Of a stretch of 16,315 nucleotides of DNA, positions 9,512 through 16,171 are shown piece after piece. The stretch lies in NCBI GenBank assembly GCA_964542055.1, contig CAZITB010000062.1, positions 1 to 16,315 on the forward strand, written 5' to 3'. The position numbers and the translations under genes were made by a program. Below the pieces are notes generated by a model. That model had not been told where the DNA came from and made no database searches. It was given only the letters and a program-made list of their open reading frames with translations. Positions within the stretch are counted from its first letter, which is position 1. Each line of letters opens with the position of its first letter. This DNA comes from CAZITB01 sp964542055. GTDB lineage: Bacteria; Planctomycetota; Phycisphaerae; Sedimentisphaerales; CAMDDF01.

Positions 9512-10234
9512 TCAGATGTATCTACCGCCGTCAATGTTTATAATCTGGCCGGTTATGTAATCATTTTCCAAAACAAAAAGTATCCCTGAAATGACCTCAG
9601 CCGCTTTTGCCAGGCGTTTCATCGGAATTGATGAAATATGGTCTGCGAGATTGGCAACTTCCTCCAGGTTAGAAAAATCGACATAGCCCGGCGAAATCGC
9701 GTTTACTGTAATTTTTGGTGCCAGCTCTTTTGCCAATGATTTTGTGATCGATATAAGAGCCGCTTTCGATGCGCAGTAACTGCTGAATTGTGACCAGTTT
9801 GCACTTCCGCCGACGTCTGTAATATTTACTACTTTTCCTGAAATGCCTTTAGATTTTTTAAGATTGGTTACAAAGCTTTTAATCAGTAGCAATGGTGCGA
9901 CCGTATTTACCTCAAATGTATTTCTGGCACTGTCAGCGGTTATTTCACCGATTCTCTCCCTGCTGAAAACCGCGGCGGAGTTTATGAGAATTGTCGGAGA
10001 TACCTGCAGATTGAATAATTTTTCGATCTGATCGGCATCTCTAAGGTCTGCCTGGACAGAGTATGCTTTTCTGCCCAAAGATTCGATTTTTTCAACCAGC
10101 CCAAAAACATCGGTTTCATTTTTATGATAATGGCAAATACAATCGCAGCCCTTTTCCGCAAGAGCAAGAGCAATTCGATATCCCAGTTTACCTGAAGATC
10201 CTGTAATAAGTGCAATATTTGACTTAATGTTCAT
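9512..10234 (-). CDS. SDR-family reductase, PTR1/FolM (pteridine reductase)-like
   Basis: Classical short-chain dehydrogenase of 240 aa. The cofactor loop is TGSSGKLG (11-18), and the basic HYHKN at 35-39 suggests NADPH. FEVNTVAP supplies the conserved Asn110, YCASK gives Tyr153 and Lys157, and the end is DGGRYI. Counting 13 residues back from Tyr153, where most family members have the catalytic Ser, there is Asp140 (NITDVGG). Leishmania PTR1 and E. coli FolM have Asp there, and HYHKN and NTVAPLLLIKSF also resemble PTR1. Reduction of dihydropterin or dihydromonapterin is therefore a better guess than ketoacyl-ACP reduction. It is the first gene of the minus-strand operon and has no visible ribosome site, consistent with a leaderless start. 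Confidence 0.85.
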   Translation of the reverse strand: MNIKSNIALITGSSGKLGYRIALALAEKGCDCICHYHKNETDVFGLVEKIESLGRKAYSVQADLRDADQIEKLFNLQVSPTILINSAAVFSRERIGEITADSARNTFEVNTVAPLLLIKSFVTNLKKSKGISGKVVNITDVGGSANWSQFSSYCASKAALISITKSLAKELAPKITVNAISPGYVDFSNLEEVANLADHISSIPMKRLAKAAEVISGILFVLENDYITGQIINIDGGRYI

Positions 10235-10240
10235 AACACT

Positions 10241-10269
10241 ATAATAAATAACAACTTTGAGTTTGGCAA
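10241..10269 (-). promoter_or_regulatory. sigma70-type promoter of the reductase-pgsA-ribBA operon
   Basis: On the minus strand TTGCCA (10269-10264) and TATTAT (10246-10241) are 17 bp apart, each 5 of 6 to consensus. Only six bases separate the -10 box from the ATG at 10234, so transcription should start at or next to the start codon. This predicts a leaderless mRNA and fits the missing ribosome site. Confidence 0.65.
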
Positions 10270-10291
10270 GAAGTTGTTTTGGGGTTATAAT
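10263..10291 (+). promoter_or_regulatory. sigma70-type promoter of pdxJ-dapA
   Basis: TTGGCA (10263-10268) and a perfect TATAAT (10286-10291) are 17 bp apart. The start site should lie near 10298, giving a leader of about 14 bases. Its -35 box overlaps the -35 box of the divergent minus-strand promoter by five bases, so polymerase can probably occupy only one at a time. Confidence 0.8.
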
Positions 10292-10311
10292 CTTTAAAAA
10301 GAAAGATTGAG

Positions 10312-11061
10312 ATGCAAATGACTAAACTAAGTGTAAATATCAATAAAGTTGCACTGCTGAGAAATCAACGCGATATCAACGTACCAAGTGTTACATGGGC
10401 CGCTCGGAGTGCGATCGATGCGGGTGCTCACGGGATAACAGTTCATCCCCGGCCCGATGAGCGTCATGTTCGATTTTCCGATGTAACTGATATTCACAAT
10501 TTACTGGGTTGTTATCCGCAGATCGAATTTAATATCGAAGGGAACCCTTTCGAAGGCAAGTACATGGAAATCGTCTCGGATGTAAAACCTACCCAAGCGA
10601 CTTTGGTCCCCGATTCGCCTGGTGCGGTAACCTCCGATCACGGATGGGACTTGACAGATAAATCCAATTGCCAGAAACTGATACCAATCATCCAAAAATT
10701 GAAAGATTTGGGGATACGCTCAAGCATTTTCGTGGACCCAAAACCCGATATCATCGAAGCCGCAAAAGAAATTCAAACTGATCGAATCGAACTTTATACA
10801 GAACCTTTTGCGAAGGCATTTTCTGAGATGCGAAATCTCGAAGATATGACACAAAAATATTCAATCGCAGCAGATAAAGCAATCAAACTTGAATTGGGTA
10901 TAAATGCCGGTCACGATTTGAACCTTGACAATCTCGGCTATTTCTGCGAGCATGTCAGCGGTTTACTTGAAGTGTCTATAGGACACGCACTGATCGCCGA
11001 TGCCCTGAAAGTGGGTTTGTCTGAGGCGGTAAAACAATATTTAAGAATTTTATCTATTTAG
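10312..11061 (+). CDS. pdxJ: pyridoxine 5'-phosphate synthase PdxJ
   Basis: Condenses 1-deoxy-D-xylulose 5-phosphate with 3-amino-2-oxopropyl phosphate to pyridoxine 5'-phosphate, the last ring-forming step of DXP-dependent vitamin B6 synthesis. The 249 aa include SVNINKVALLRNQR (binding strand), GITVHPRPDERH with His45, FNIEGNP with Glu76, and LGINAGHDLN with His201. These match E. coli His45, Glu72 and His193. The N-terminal NINKV replaces the enterobacterial NIDHI, a variant I recall from other phyla. An in-frame ATG at 10318 is an alternative start. Upstream is only a weak purine-rich stretch. dapA follows after 9 bases, so they are cotranscribed. Confidence 0.95.
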   Translation: MQMTKLSVNINKVALLRNQRDINVPSVTWAARSAIDAGAHGITVHPRPDERHVRFSDVTDIHNLLGCYPQIEFNIEGNPFEGKYMEIVSDVKPTQATLVPDSPGAVTSDHGWDLTDKSNCQKLIPIIQKLKDLGIRSSIFVDPKPDIIEAAKEIQTDRIELYTEPFAKAFSEMRNLEDMTQKYSIAADKAIKLELGINAGHDLNLDNLGYFCEHVSGLLEVSIGHALIADALKVGLSEAVKQYLRILSI

Positions 11062-11070
11062 GAGAAAAAA

Positions 11071-11946
11071 ATGTTCAGCGGTTCAATGGTAGCAATTATA
11101 ACTCCATTTATTAACGGCGAAGTTGATTACGATACGCTTGGCGAATTGGTCGAGTTCCATCTTAACAACGGAACTGATGGGATCGTACCATGCGGAACAA
11201 CCGGCGAATCCCCTACCTTAAGCAATGACGAACACAAAAAAGTAATCGAAACTGTTGTAAAGGTCGTTGACGGGCAAATCCCTGTTATCGCCGGCACCGG
11301 CTCAAATTCTACCGCAGAAGCTATAGAACTGACCCAGTATGCAAAAAAGATCGGTGTTGATGCGTCTCTGCAGGTTATACCTTATTACAATAAGCCAACT
11401 CAAAAAGGCTTGTACATGCATTTCAAAGCAATCGCCGAAGAAACCGACATGCCCATCGTCCTTTATAACATTCCCGGCAGATGCGGCGGTGACGGTCTTG
11501 CAGCCGAAACCATTGAAGAACTTGCAAAAATTGAAAATATCGTTGCTATAAAAGAAGCTACCGGCAGCCTGGACCTTGCCAGTGAGATCGCATCCAGAAC
11601 AGATTTGACAATTCTAAGCGGTGATGATTCTCTTACTCTTCCCCTTGCAAGCGTTGGCGGCAAAGGCGTCATAAGCGTTGTTGCCAATATCATACCCGCC
11701 GACGTTAAAGCAATGACAGATCTGATTCTTGAGGGTGATTTGACTTCAGCCAGGAAATGGCACTTGAAAATGTTCCCGATGGCTAAATCGCTGCTTGGAC
11801 TTGCAACAAATCCAATCCCGATCAAAGCGGCAATGAGCCTGCTTTCAATGGCAAGCGATGAAATGCGGCTTCCAATGGTACCTCTCGAAGATTCACAAAG
11901 ACAGCAGCTCAAAAAGATTTTATCCGATTACGGATTGATGAAGTAA
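11071..11946 (+). CDS. dapA: 4-hydroxy-tetrahydrodipicolinate synthase DapA
   Basis: Condenses pyruvate with aspartate semialdehyde, the committed step to diaminopimelate and lysine. The 291 aa form a typical class I aldolase barrel. GTTGES carries Thr43/Thr44, YYNKPTQKG and LYNIPGR carry the tyrosines (Tyr106, Tyr132) and Arg137, and AIKEATGS carries the Schiff-base Lys161, all at near-E. coli positions. A TAGGAGA ribosome site lies 7 bases before ATG. It is the second gene after pdxJ and ends at a bidirectional terminator facing dapF, another gene of the same pathway on the opposite strand. Diaminopimelate supply implies a peptidoglycan wall or at least lysine synthesis. Confidence 0.96.
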   Translation: MFSGSMVAIITPFINGEVDYDTLGELVEFHLNNGTDGIVPCGTTGESPTLSNDEHKKVIETVVKVVDGQIPVIAGTGSNSTAEAIELTQYAKKIGVDASLQVIPYYNKPTQKGLYMHFKAIAEETDMPIVLYNIPGRCGGDGLAAETIEELAKIENIVAIKEATGSLDLASEIASRTDLTILSGDDSLTLPLASVGGKGVISVVANIIPADVKAMTDLILEGDLTSARKWHLKMFPMAKSLLGLATNPIPIKAAMSLLSMASDEMRLPMVPLEDSQRQQLKKILSDYGLMK

Positions 11947-11950
11947 GCAA

Positions 11951-11986
11951 AAAAAAGAAGCCGGTTTTTATACCGGCTTTTTTTAT
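11951..11986 (+). terminator. bidirectional intrinsic terminator between dapA and dapF
   Basis: Stem AAGCCGGT (11958-11965) pairs with ACCGGCTT (11972-11979) across a 6-base loop. A T-run follows on the plus strand and an A-run (11949-11956) precedes it. The structure therefore terminates dapA on the plus strand and dapF on the minus strand. Confidence 0.9.
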
Positions 11987-12002
11987 CTCTAGTTATGCAG
12001 GT

Positions 12003-12878
12003 TCAGTCAGGCCAGACGCCCGTATAAACTTGTGTAGCAGGACCGGTCATATATACACAATTATCATGTTCGCACCATAGAAGTTCAAGATCGCCGCCGG
12101 GCAAATGTGCCAGAACTTCCCTGCCGCACCTGCCTGTTAAACTTGCGGCAACTGCACATGCACAAGCCCCGGTTCCGCAAGCCATGGTTATCCCGCTGCC
12201 GCGTTCCCATGTACGCAAAGTGATTTCATTTCTTTCATCGACCTTGACGAAATGGATATTTGCTCGTTCGGGAAAAATTGGATGGTTTTCGAGTATCGGT
12301 CCAATATGTTCAAGCTCAATTCCTTCAACATCTACACAGAAAAACATCGCGTGGGGATTTCCCATTGACACGCAAGTTATCTCGACTTGCTGACCCTCAA
12401 TTTCGATAAGTTCATCCACAACCTTATCATCACCAAGTTTTACCGGAATATCAGCGGGATTCAGTATTGGCTGACCCATGTTTACACAAACTTTTTCTAC
12501 TTTGTCATCATCATTAACTACAAGCCCGAGAGTAAGAATTCCCCTGCCGGTTTCAACCCGCAGAGATTTTTCAAATGTGGCCTTGCCTGGAACTGAAAAC
12601 TGGTGGTCAGCTTCTGCAAGTTTATGGTCATAAGTATATTTGGCCACACAACGTATTCCATTGCCGCACATCTGGGCTTCGCTGCCGTCGGAATTGAACA
12701 TTCGCATTTTTACATCTGCTTTATCTGAAGGACAAACCAAAATCAATCCGTCTGAACCAACGCCAAAATGTCGGTCGCTGATTGCTTTTGCAAGCTCGGC
12801 TGGATTTTCGATATGTTCCTGGAAACAATTGACATAGACGTAATCATTGCCCAGACCATGCATTTTTGTGAATTCCAT
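12003..12878 (-). CDS. dapF: diaminopimelate epimerase DapF
   Basis: PLP-independent epimerase converting LL- to meso-diaminopimelate with two cysteines acting as base and acid. The 291 aa begin MEFTKMHGLGNDYVYV. Cys71 lies in MCGNGIRC and Cys234 in MACGTGACA, with WERG supplying the substrate-binding Glu-Arg before the second motif. GNPHAMFF and ANIHFV are also typical. One conserved neighbour differs: GAGET, as I recall the family, reads GSGIT here. A GGAG ribosome site lies 6 bases before ATG and a strong promoter lies just upstream, so dapF is its own transcription unit, ending at the shared terminator with dapA. Confidence 0.95.
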   Translation of the reverse strand: MEFTKMHGLGNDYVYVNCFQEHIENPAELAKAISDRHFGVGSDGLILVCPSDKADVKMRMFNSDGSEAQMCGNGIRCVAKYTYDHKLAEADHQFSVPGKATFEKSLRVETGRGILTLGLVVNDDDKVEKVCVNMGQPILNPADIPVKLGDDKVVDELIEIEGQQVEITCVSMGNPHAMFFCVDVEGIELEHIGPILENHPIFPERANIHFVKVDERNEITLRTWERGSGITMACGTGACACAVAASLTGRCGREVLAHLPGGDLELLWCEHDNCVYMTGPATQVYTGVWPD

Positions 12879-12920
12879 ATAATCTCCGGATTTATATCCA
12901 AATTAATTTATAAACCGGTA

Positions 12921-12949
12921 ATTATACCCCAACTCGATGTTTAAATCAA
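12921..12949 (-). promoter_or_regulatory. sigma70-type promoter of dapF
   Basis: On the minus strand TTGATT (12949-12944) and a perfect TATAAT (12926-12921) are exactly 17 bp apart. The predicted start near 12914 gives a leader of about 35 bases that contains the dapF ribosome site. It lies downstream of the fliA stop at 12975, so dapF need not depend on flagellar transcription. Confidence 0.75.
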
Positions 12950-12974
12950 CTAAAAGCAATAACCCCTTTTTTGG

Positions 12975-13754
12975 CTATGCTATAGAAAATTCCTTTTTCC
13001 TGCTGGACATCTGTGCCTTTAATCTTGCGACTATGGAAGAATGCATTTGAGATACGCGCGACTCACTCAAATCGAGGGTTGCACCGATTTCCTTCATCGT
13101 CATCTCTTCATAATAGTATAAAACCAGAATCAGCCTTTCAGCCCTGCTGAGACCTTTGACCAAAAGCCCTTTCAAATCACGCTTTTGAGCCTCGATTACC
13201 GGGTCCTCGCTGGTTTCGTCTTTGACAATATCAATCTCACATAGATCTTTATCGCCGTCGTTATCATTATAATTATTATTCAGCGAAACAACTCCAGTAG
13301 CGAAAGCGTCCTTGCGAACTCTTTCGAATTCGGTGTGGTCCAGATTCATCTCTTTAGCGGTTTCCTGGTCGCTTGGCATTCTTCCAAGCTGAGCCTCTAA
13401 TGTCCTGGTGGCTCTTTCAAGCTGATGTGCCCTTGAACGTACAAGCCTTGGAACCCAGTCCATGCTTCTAAGCTCATCAAGGATCGCTCCCCTTATTCTC
13501 GGGGTGCAATATGTTTCGAATTTAACGCCCCTTTCAGGATCGAAAGCATCGATGGCATCCATCAAGCCGAATAAACCCGCACTTGTAAGGTCATCAAGTT
13601 CGACTTTATCGGGCAATTTAACATATATCCTTTCTGCGGTGTATTTGACGATATGCAAATAAGCTTCAATAAGATTATTGCGGTTGGTTTCATTGCGGGA
13701 CTTGAAAAAACTTTCCCAAAGCTCGGCATTTTTATTTTTTTTTGCCGTTTTCAT
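12975..13754 (-). CDS. fliA: RNA polymerase sigma factor FliA/WhiG family (sigma-28)
   Basis: Flagellar-type sigma factor of 259 aa. Region 2 (about 40-110) contains LDDLTSAGLFGLMDAIDAFD, GVKFETYCTPRIRGAILDELR and DWVPRLVR, the hallmark of the FliA/WhiG group. Region 3 follows at about 110-150. Region 4 (about 197-247) ends in the helix-turn-helix EIGATLDLSESRVSQMHSSI. An acidic, Asn/Asp-rich linker at 158-185 separates regions 3 and 4. GGAGG lies 7 bases before ATG. It is the last gene of the flagellar unit, 137 bases after flhG, a gap that may hold its own control site. No FlgM anti-sigma is recognised in the window. No convincing terminator follows. Confidence 0.92.
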   Translation of the reverse strand: MKTAKKNKNAELWESFFKSRNETNRNNLIEAYLHIVKYTAERIYVKLPDKVELDDLTSAGLFGLMDAIDAFDPERGVKFETYCTPRIRGAILDELRSMDWVPRLVRSRAHQLERATRTLEAQLGRMPSDQETAKEMNLDHTEFERVRKDAFATGVVSLNNNYNDNDGDKDLCEIDIVKDETSEDPVIEAQKRDLKGLLVKGLSRAERLILVLYYYEEMTMKEIGATLDLSESRVSQMHSSIVARLKAQMSSRKKEFSIA

Positions 13755-13783
13755 TTAAAAACCTCCATGTTTTTTTCATTTTT

Positions 13784-13803
13784 TGCCGATAAGTCCGATA
13801 ACT
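13784..13803 (-). repeat. direct repeat TTATCGG x2 upstream of fliA
   Basis: On the minus strand TTATCGG-AC-TTATCGG gives two identical 7-base copies with a 9-base period, ending about 30 bases before the fliA ATG. It is a candidate protein-binding site in the flhG-fliA gap. Read on the plus strand the copies resemble the sigma28 -10 box GCCGATAA, but no matching -35 box was found. Confidence 0.4.
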
Positions 13804-13891
13804 TAATGACAGCGAATCGATTTTTAGTTCAAAAACTTCAATCTATGCCTCTTTAAAGGCCTGACATTATCGACGTTTGCATCCATGCACT

Positions 13892-14737
13892 TTAGAAAAA
13901 TTTACTTACAACTTTTCTGAAAAAACCTTTTTTTTCTGTTTCACTTTCAAAAGTTCTTGTCAAGCGACGAGCCATCGCTACCAAACTGCCCGCTGCCCTG
14001 CTTCGCGGATAACCTAAAACAACCGGCTTTCTTGCTTTAACCGCACTGCAGAATAATTCATCTTTAATGATTATTCCGCCTTCATAAACATCGGTATTGA
14101 GAAACCTGCTGGCAACTGATGATATTTGCCTGTAAACTTTCTTACCTTCTTCAATATTTGAAGCCATATTCACGACCAGGTTTATTCTGCCGCTGTATTT
14201 CTGGCTCGATAGAACTTTGATAAGAGCGTAAGCATCGGTGATCGCTGTCGGCTCAGGCGTTGTTACAACCATCACGCTTTGAGCACATAGGCAAAAACCG
14301 ATAATCGACTTTTGAATACCGGCACCGTTATCGATGATCAAAACGTCAGTGTTTTCAGCAAGCCTGTCCAGTTCCCGAACCAGTCTTTGTCTTTCAAAAT
14401 CAGTCATATCAGCCAGAGTTTCGATCCCGTTGCCTCCACAGACAATTTCAACTCCATAAGGGCCGACAGCTATAATGTCTTCGATTGACTTCTGGCCTGA
14501 TAGAAAATGAGAAAGATTATAGCGGCTGCTGACATTCATTATCACATCCAGGTTCGCAAGTCCCATATCGGCATCGAACAATACAACCTTCTTGCCTTCT
14601 GATGCCAGACAAAGCGCAAGATTGGTTGATAAGCTGCTCTTACCAACTCCGCCTTTACCGCTTGCCACTGCAATAACACTGCATTTGGCAGGCTGATTTT
14701 GCATCTGCTCTCGTAAATATTCACCGTTGTAATTCAT
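13892..14737 (-). CDS. flhG: FlhG/YlxH-like MinD-family ATPase
   Basis: ParA/MinD-type ATPase that in other bacteria limits the number and placement of flagella. The deviant Walker A GKGGVGKSS is near residues 28-36, followed by FDADMGLANLD and a Walker B segment VLIIDNGAG, where most homologues I recall read DTGAG. The C-terminal KKGFFRKVVSKFF is amphipathic, like the membrane-targeting helix of MinD. The N terminus has LREQMQ but lacks a clear DQAxxLR FlhF-activating motif. GGAG lies 5 bases before the ATG at 14737, and an adjacent TTG at 14740 is a poorer start. It lies between the FlgB-like gene and fliA. FlhF is not in the window. Confidence 0.88.
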   Translation of the reverse strand: MNYNGEYLREQMQNQPAKCSVIAVASGKGGVGKSSLSTNLALCLASEGKKVVLFDADMGLANLDVIMNVSSRYNLSHFLSGQKSIEDIIAVGPYGVEIVCGGNGIETLADMTDFERQRLVRELDRLAENTDVLIIDNGAGIQKSIIGFCLCAQSVMVVTTPEPTAITDAYALIKVLSSQKYSGRINLVVNMASNIEEGKKVYRQISSVASRFLNTDVYEGGIIIKDELFCSAVKARKPVVLGYPRSRAAGSLVAMARRLTRTFESETEKKGFFRKVVSKFF

Positions 14738-14781
14738 CAAATCTCCAGTTAGTTACAGGCAATTCAAACCTGCTTAATAAA

Positions 14782-15189
14782 TCAACTGTTTGCCTGTTTC
14801 CTCTTAAGCAGTTCCGCAGCTAATCTGCTGTTAAATGAATTTTCACTTAACTTTTTCTTTTGAAGTTCCAGGTACTGTTCTATATCGCTGTCAAAGAGCT
14901 TTTTGGAAGAGTAATCATCAATCGCATTGGCATCAAAACTTCCTCTATCCTCAAAACGGATCGTTTCACTGTCAACCAGTGCCAAACGTCCATTTTTTAA
15001 ATGCTCACTTAAAGCCCGGTTAATTATAACTGCAAATCCGTCAACATCAAGGTCTCTTGGCATATAATCTTTAGAATTTACATTATTTAAATTTTCAATA
15101 AGCAGCTTATGACGAGCCCTTGTAAAGTCCATGATCATCACAAGGACTTCTGTTATGTTATCTGTTACCGGCATCATTTCCGTTTTCAT
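14782..15189 (-). CDS. FlgB-like flagellar rod protein, divergent
   Basis: Protein of 135 aa that resembles the proximal rod protein FlgB in length and ends. Residues 21-60 (DFTRARHKLLIENLNNVNSK, then DYMPRDLDVDGFAVIINRAL) match the FlgB N-terminal helix and loop, where the usual NANTPGY is degenerate as NVNSKDY. The C-terminal DIEQYLELQKKKLSENSFNS matches the FlgB end helix. The start was set at 15189, where GGAAGGG lies 5 bases upstream. An ATG at 15216 would overlap the previous gene and lacks a site. FlgB normally sits with flgC and fliE, but here it lies between FlgN-like and FlhG genes. It could be a true rod subunit or a paralogue with a regulatory role. Confidence 0.65.
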   Translation of the reverse strand: MKTEMMPVTDNITEVLVMIMDFTRARHKLLIENLNNVNSKDYMPRDLDVDGFAVIINRALSEHLKNGRLALVDSETIRFEDRGSFDANAIDDYSSKKLFDSDIEQYLELQKKKLSENSFNSRLAAELLKRKQANS

Positions 15190-15205
15190 GTTATCCCTTC
15201 CGCGA

Positions 15206-15601
15206 TTATATCTCACTTGCGAATTCTTCAGCCAAATGGGCTGTATCGCTTAAAATATCCTTGGACTGTTCTTTTCCGTTTGCTATTTGTTTCAAATCAA
15301 TCACTAAAGAAGAAACTGACATTGCCAGCTCTTGAACCTGAACTATTTCAGGGGCTTTTAATTTGACTTTGATTGTTTGCCAGTTTGCTCTTATGGGTTT
15401 GAGTTTGGAGTTGACTTCGCGTAATTTTTCGATCAGCTTTCTTCTGCCCTCCAATATCCTAACCAGCTCTTCGGGAGATGCATCAGCCCACATTATCTTG
15501 CTTTGTTTTTCGGCAAGATTTCTAAGTTGATGATATAAGTTCCTCTGCTGCTTTAGCAGAAAAACAACATCTTGCCCGGTTTTATCATTGTCCAATTTCA
15601 A
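15206..15601 (-). CDS. FlgN-like flagellar export chaperone
   Basis: Small, almost all-helical protein with a heptad-rich pattern (LLKQQRNLYHQLRNLAEKQS, then EELVRILEGRRKLIEKLREV). This layout is typical of FlgN, the secretion chaperone that keeps hook-associated proteins soluble for export. Similarity is in pattern rather than a strict motif. The start was placed at TTG 15601 because AGGGAGG lies 6 bases upstream. A GTG at 15619 would add six residues but has no ribosome site. It follows the MerR-like gene closely and precedes the FlgB-like gene by 16 bases. FlgN also controls FlgM translation in Salmonella, so a regulatory side role is possible. Confidence 0.65.
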   Translation of the reverse strand: MKLDNDKTGQDVVFLLKQQRNLYHQLRNLAEKQSKIMWADASPEELVRILEGRRKLIEKLREVNSKLKPIRANWQTIKVKLKAPEIVQVQELAMSVSSLVIDLKQIANGKEQSKDILSDTAHLAEEFASEI

Positions 15602-15623
15602 AAATGGCCTCCCTGCCACATGA

Positions 15624-15884
15624 TCAATTCCTTTTTGCGAATAATTCGCGTATTTCTGACAATGTTCTGGTTTTACGAAGTTCCATTATCTGTGAAAGAC
15701 GATTAAAAACACTTTCGTCATATAAGCGATGACCGCCATCGGTCCATTTAGACTCCTGGATCAGCCCCATAATCGTGTAATTATGGATTGTCTGCCTGCT
15801 AAAAGGTGTGCTTTTGACAATTTCACCGATCCGGTAAAGTTTTTCCGGCACTTGAAACTTTTCTATTTGTCCTAATCTCTGCAT
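15624..15884 (-). CDS. short MerR-family DNA-binding protein
   Basis: Protein of 86 aa that is nearly all MerR-type winged helix-turn-helix. LYRIGEIVKSTPFSRQTIHN (about 16-35) is the helix-turn-helix, DGGHRLYDE is the wing, and LSQIMELRKTRTLSEIRELF is the following helix pair. The usual dimerisation coiled coil and effector domain are missing, so it probably does not bind a small ligand. It heads the flagellar unit, and a 22-bp perfect palindrome overlaps the upstream promoters, so it is a natural candidate for autoregulation and control of flgN-fliA. That link is inferred from position. The ribosome site is weak (AGGCGGG). Confidence 0.85.
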   Translation of the reverse strand: MQRLGQIEKFQVPEKLYRIGEIVKSTPFSRQTIHNYTIMGLIQESKWTDGGHRLYDESVFNRLSQIMELRKTRTLSEIRELFAKRN

Positions 15885-15901
15885 ATTAAATACCCGCCTG
15901 T

Positions 15902-15938
15902 AAAATAAAAAAAACGAGAAAATCTAAAATCTCGTTTT
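15902..15938 (-). terminator. terminator-like hairpin in the merR leader
   Basis: AAAACGAGA (15911-15919) and TCTCGTTTT (15930-15938) form a 9-bp stem with a 10-base loop. On the minus strand it runs into eight T and then ATTTTA. It lies only 18 bases before the merR start codon and downstream of the predicted promoters. It could end a small RNA or act as an attenuator. The stem is low in GC, so its strength is uncertain. Confidence 0.6.
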
Positions 15939-16171
15939 CACATATTTATTTAAAGTTAGGTCCTTTGATTTATAAAGCTTTCATAATCACTTGTTTTACA
16001 AGAAGTTGACTTTTCTAATCTCAAAATTTGCCTTCCAATCCTAAAAGTTCCAGGATTTTTAAAAAGCAGTTTTTTTTACCGCCGTGCTCAAAAACCGCTC
16101 ATCTGTAAATTCCAGGCAACCAACAAATTACCAGAACAATAAGCCGGCTTCCTGCCGACTCTCAATATACT
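15903..16171 (-). ncRNA. candidate structured leader or small RNA
   Basis: A transcript from the predicted starts (about 16171 or 16157) to the terminator-like hairpin would be about 255-270 bases and noncoding. It contains a GC-rich hairpin near its 5' end (GTCGGC with GCCGGC, 16159-16143), AATCCT with AGGATT (16057-16037), and CTTGT with ACAAG (16002-15990). It matches no riboswitch class I recognise, including c-di-GMP types. Whether it is separate from the merR mRNA is open. Confidence 0.35.

Noticed and set aside
12951..12985. Terminator after fliA
   Set aside because: A possible pairing around the CCAAAAAAGGGG stretch is too short and mismatched, and no T-run follows on the minus strand.
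13785..13801. FliA-dependent promoter on the plus strand (GCCGATAA)
   Set aside because: The -10-like octamer is exact, but no TAAA-type -35 box lies 11 bases upstream for either copy and there is no plus-strand gene downstream.
16037..16060. Plus-strand terminator (AATCCT/AGGATT then TTTTT)
   Set aside because: Only a 6-bp AT-rich stem with a 9-base loop, and no plus-strand gene ends upstream. Kept only as one of the leader hairpins.
15885..16170. Cyclic di-GMP riboswitch in the flagellar leader
   Set aside because: An attractive idea for a flagellar unit, but the conserved GEMM-I sequence blocks are not recognisable and type II features were not found either.
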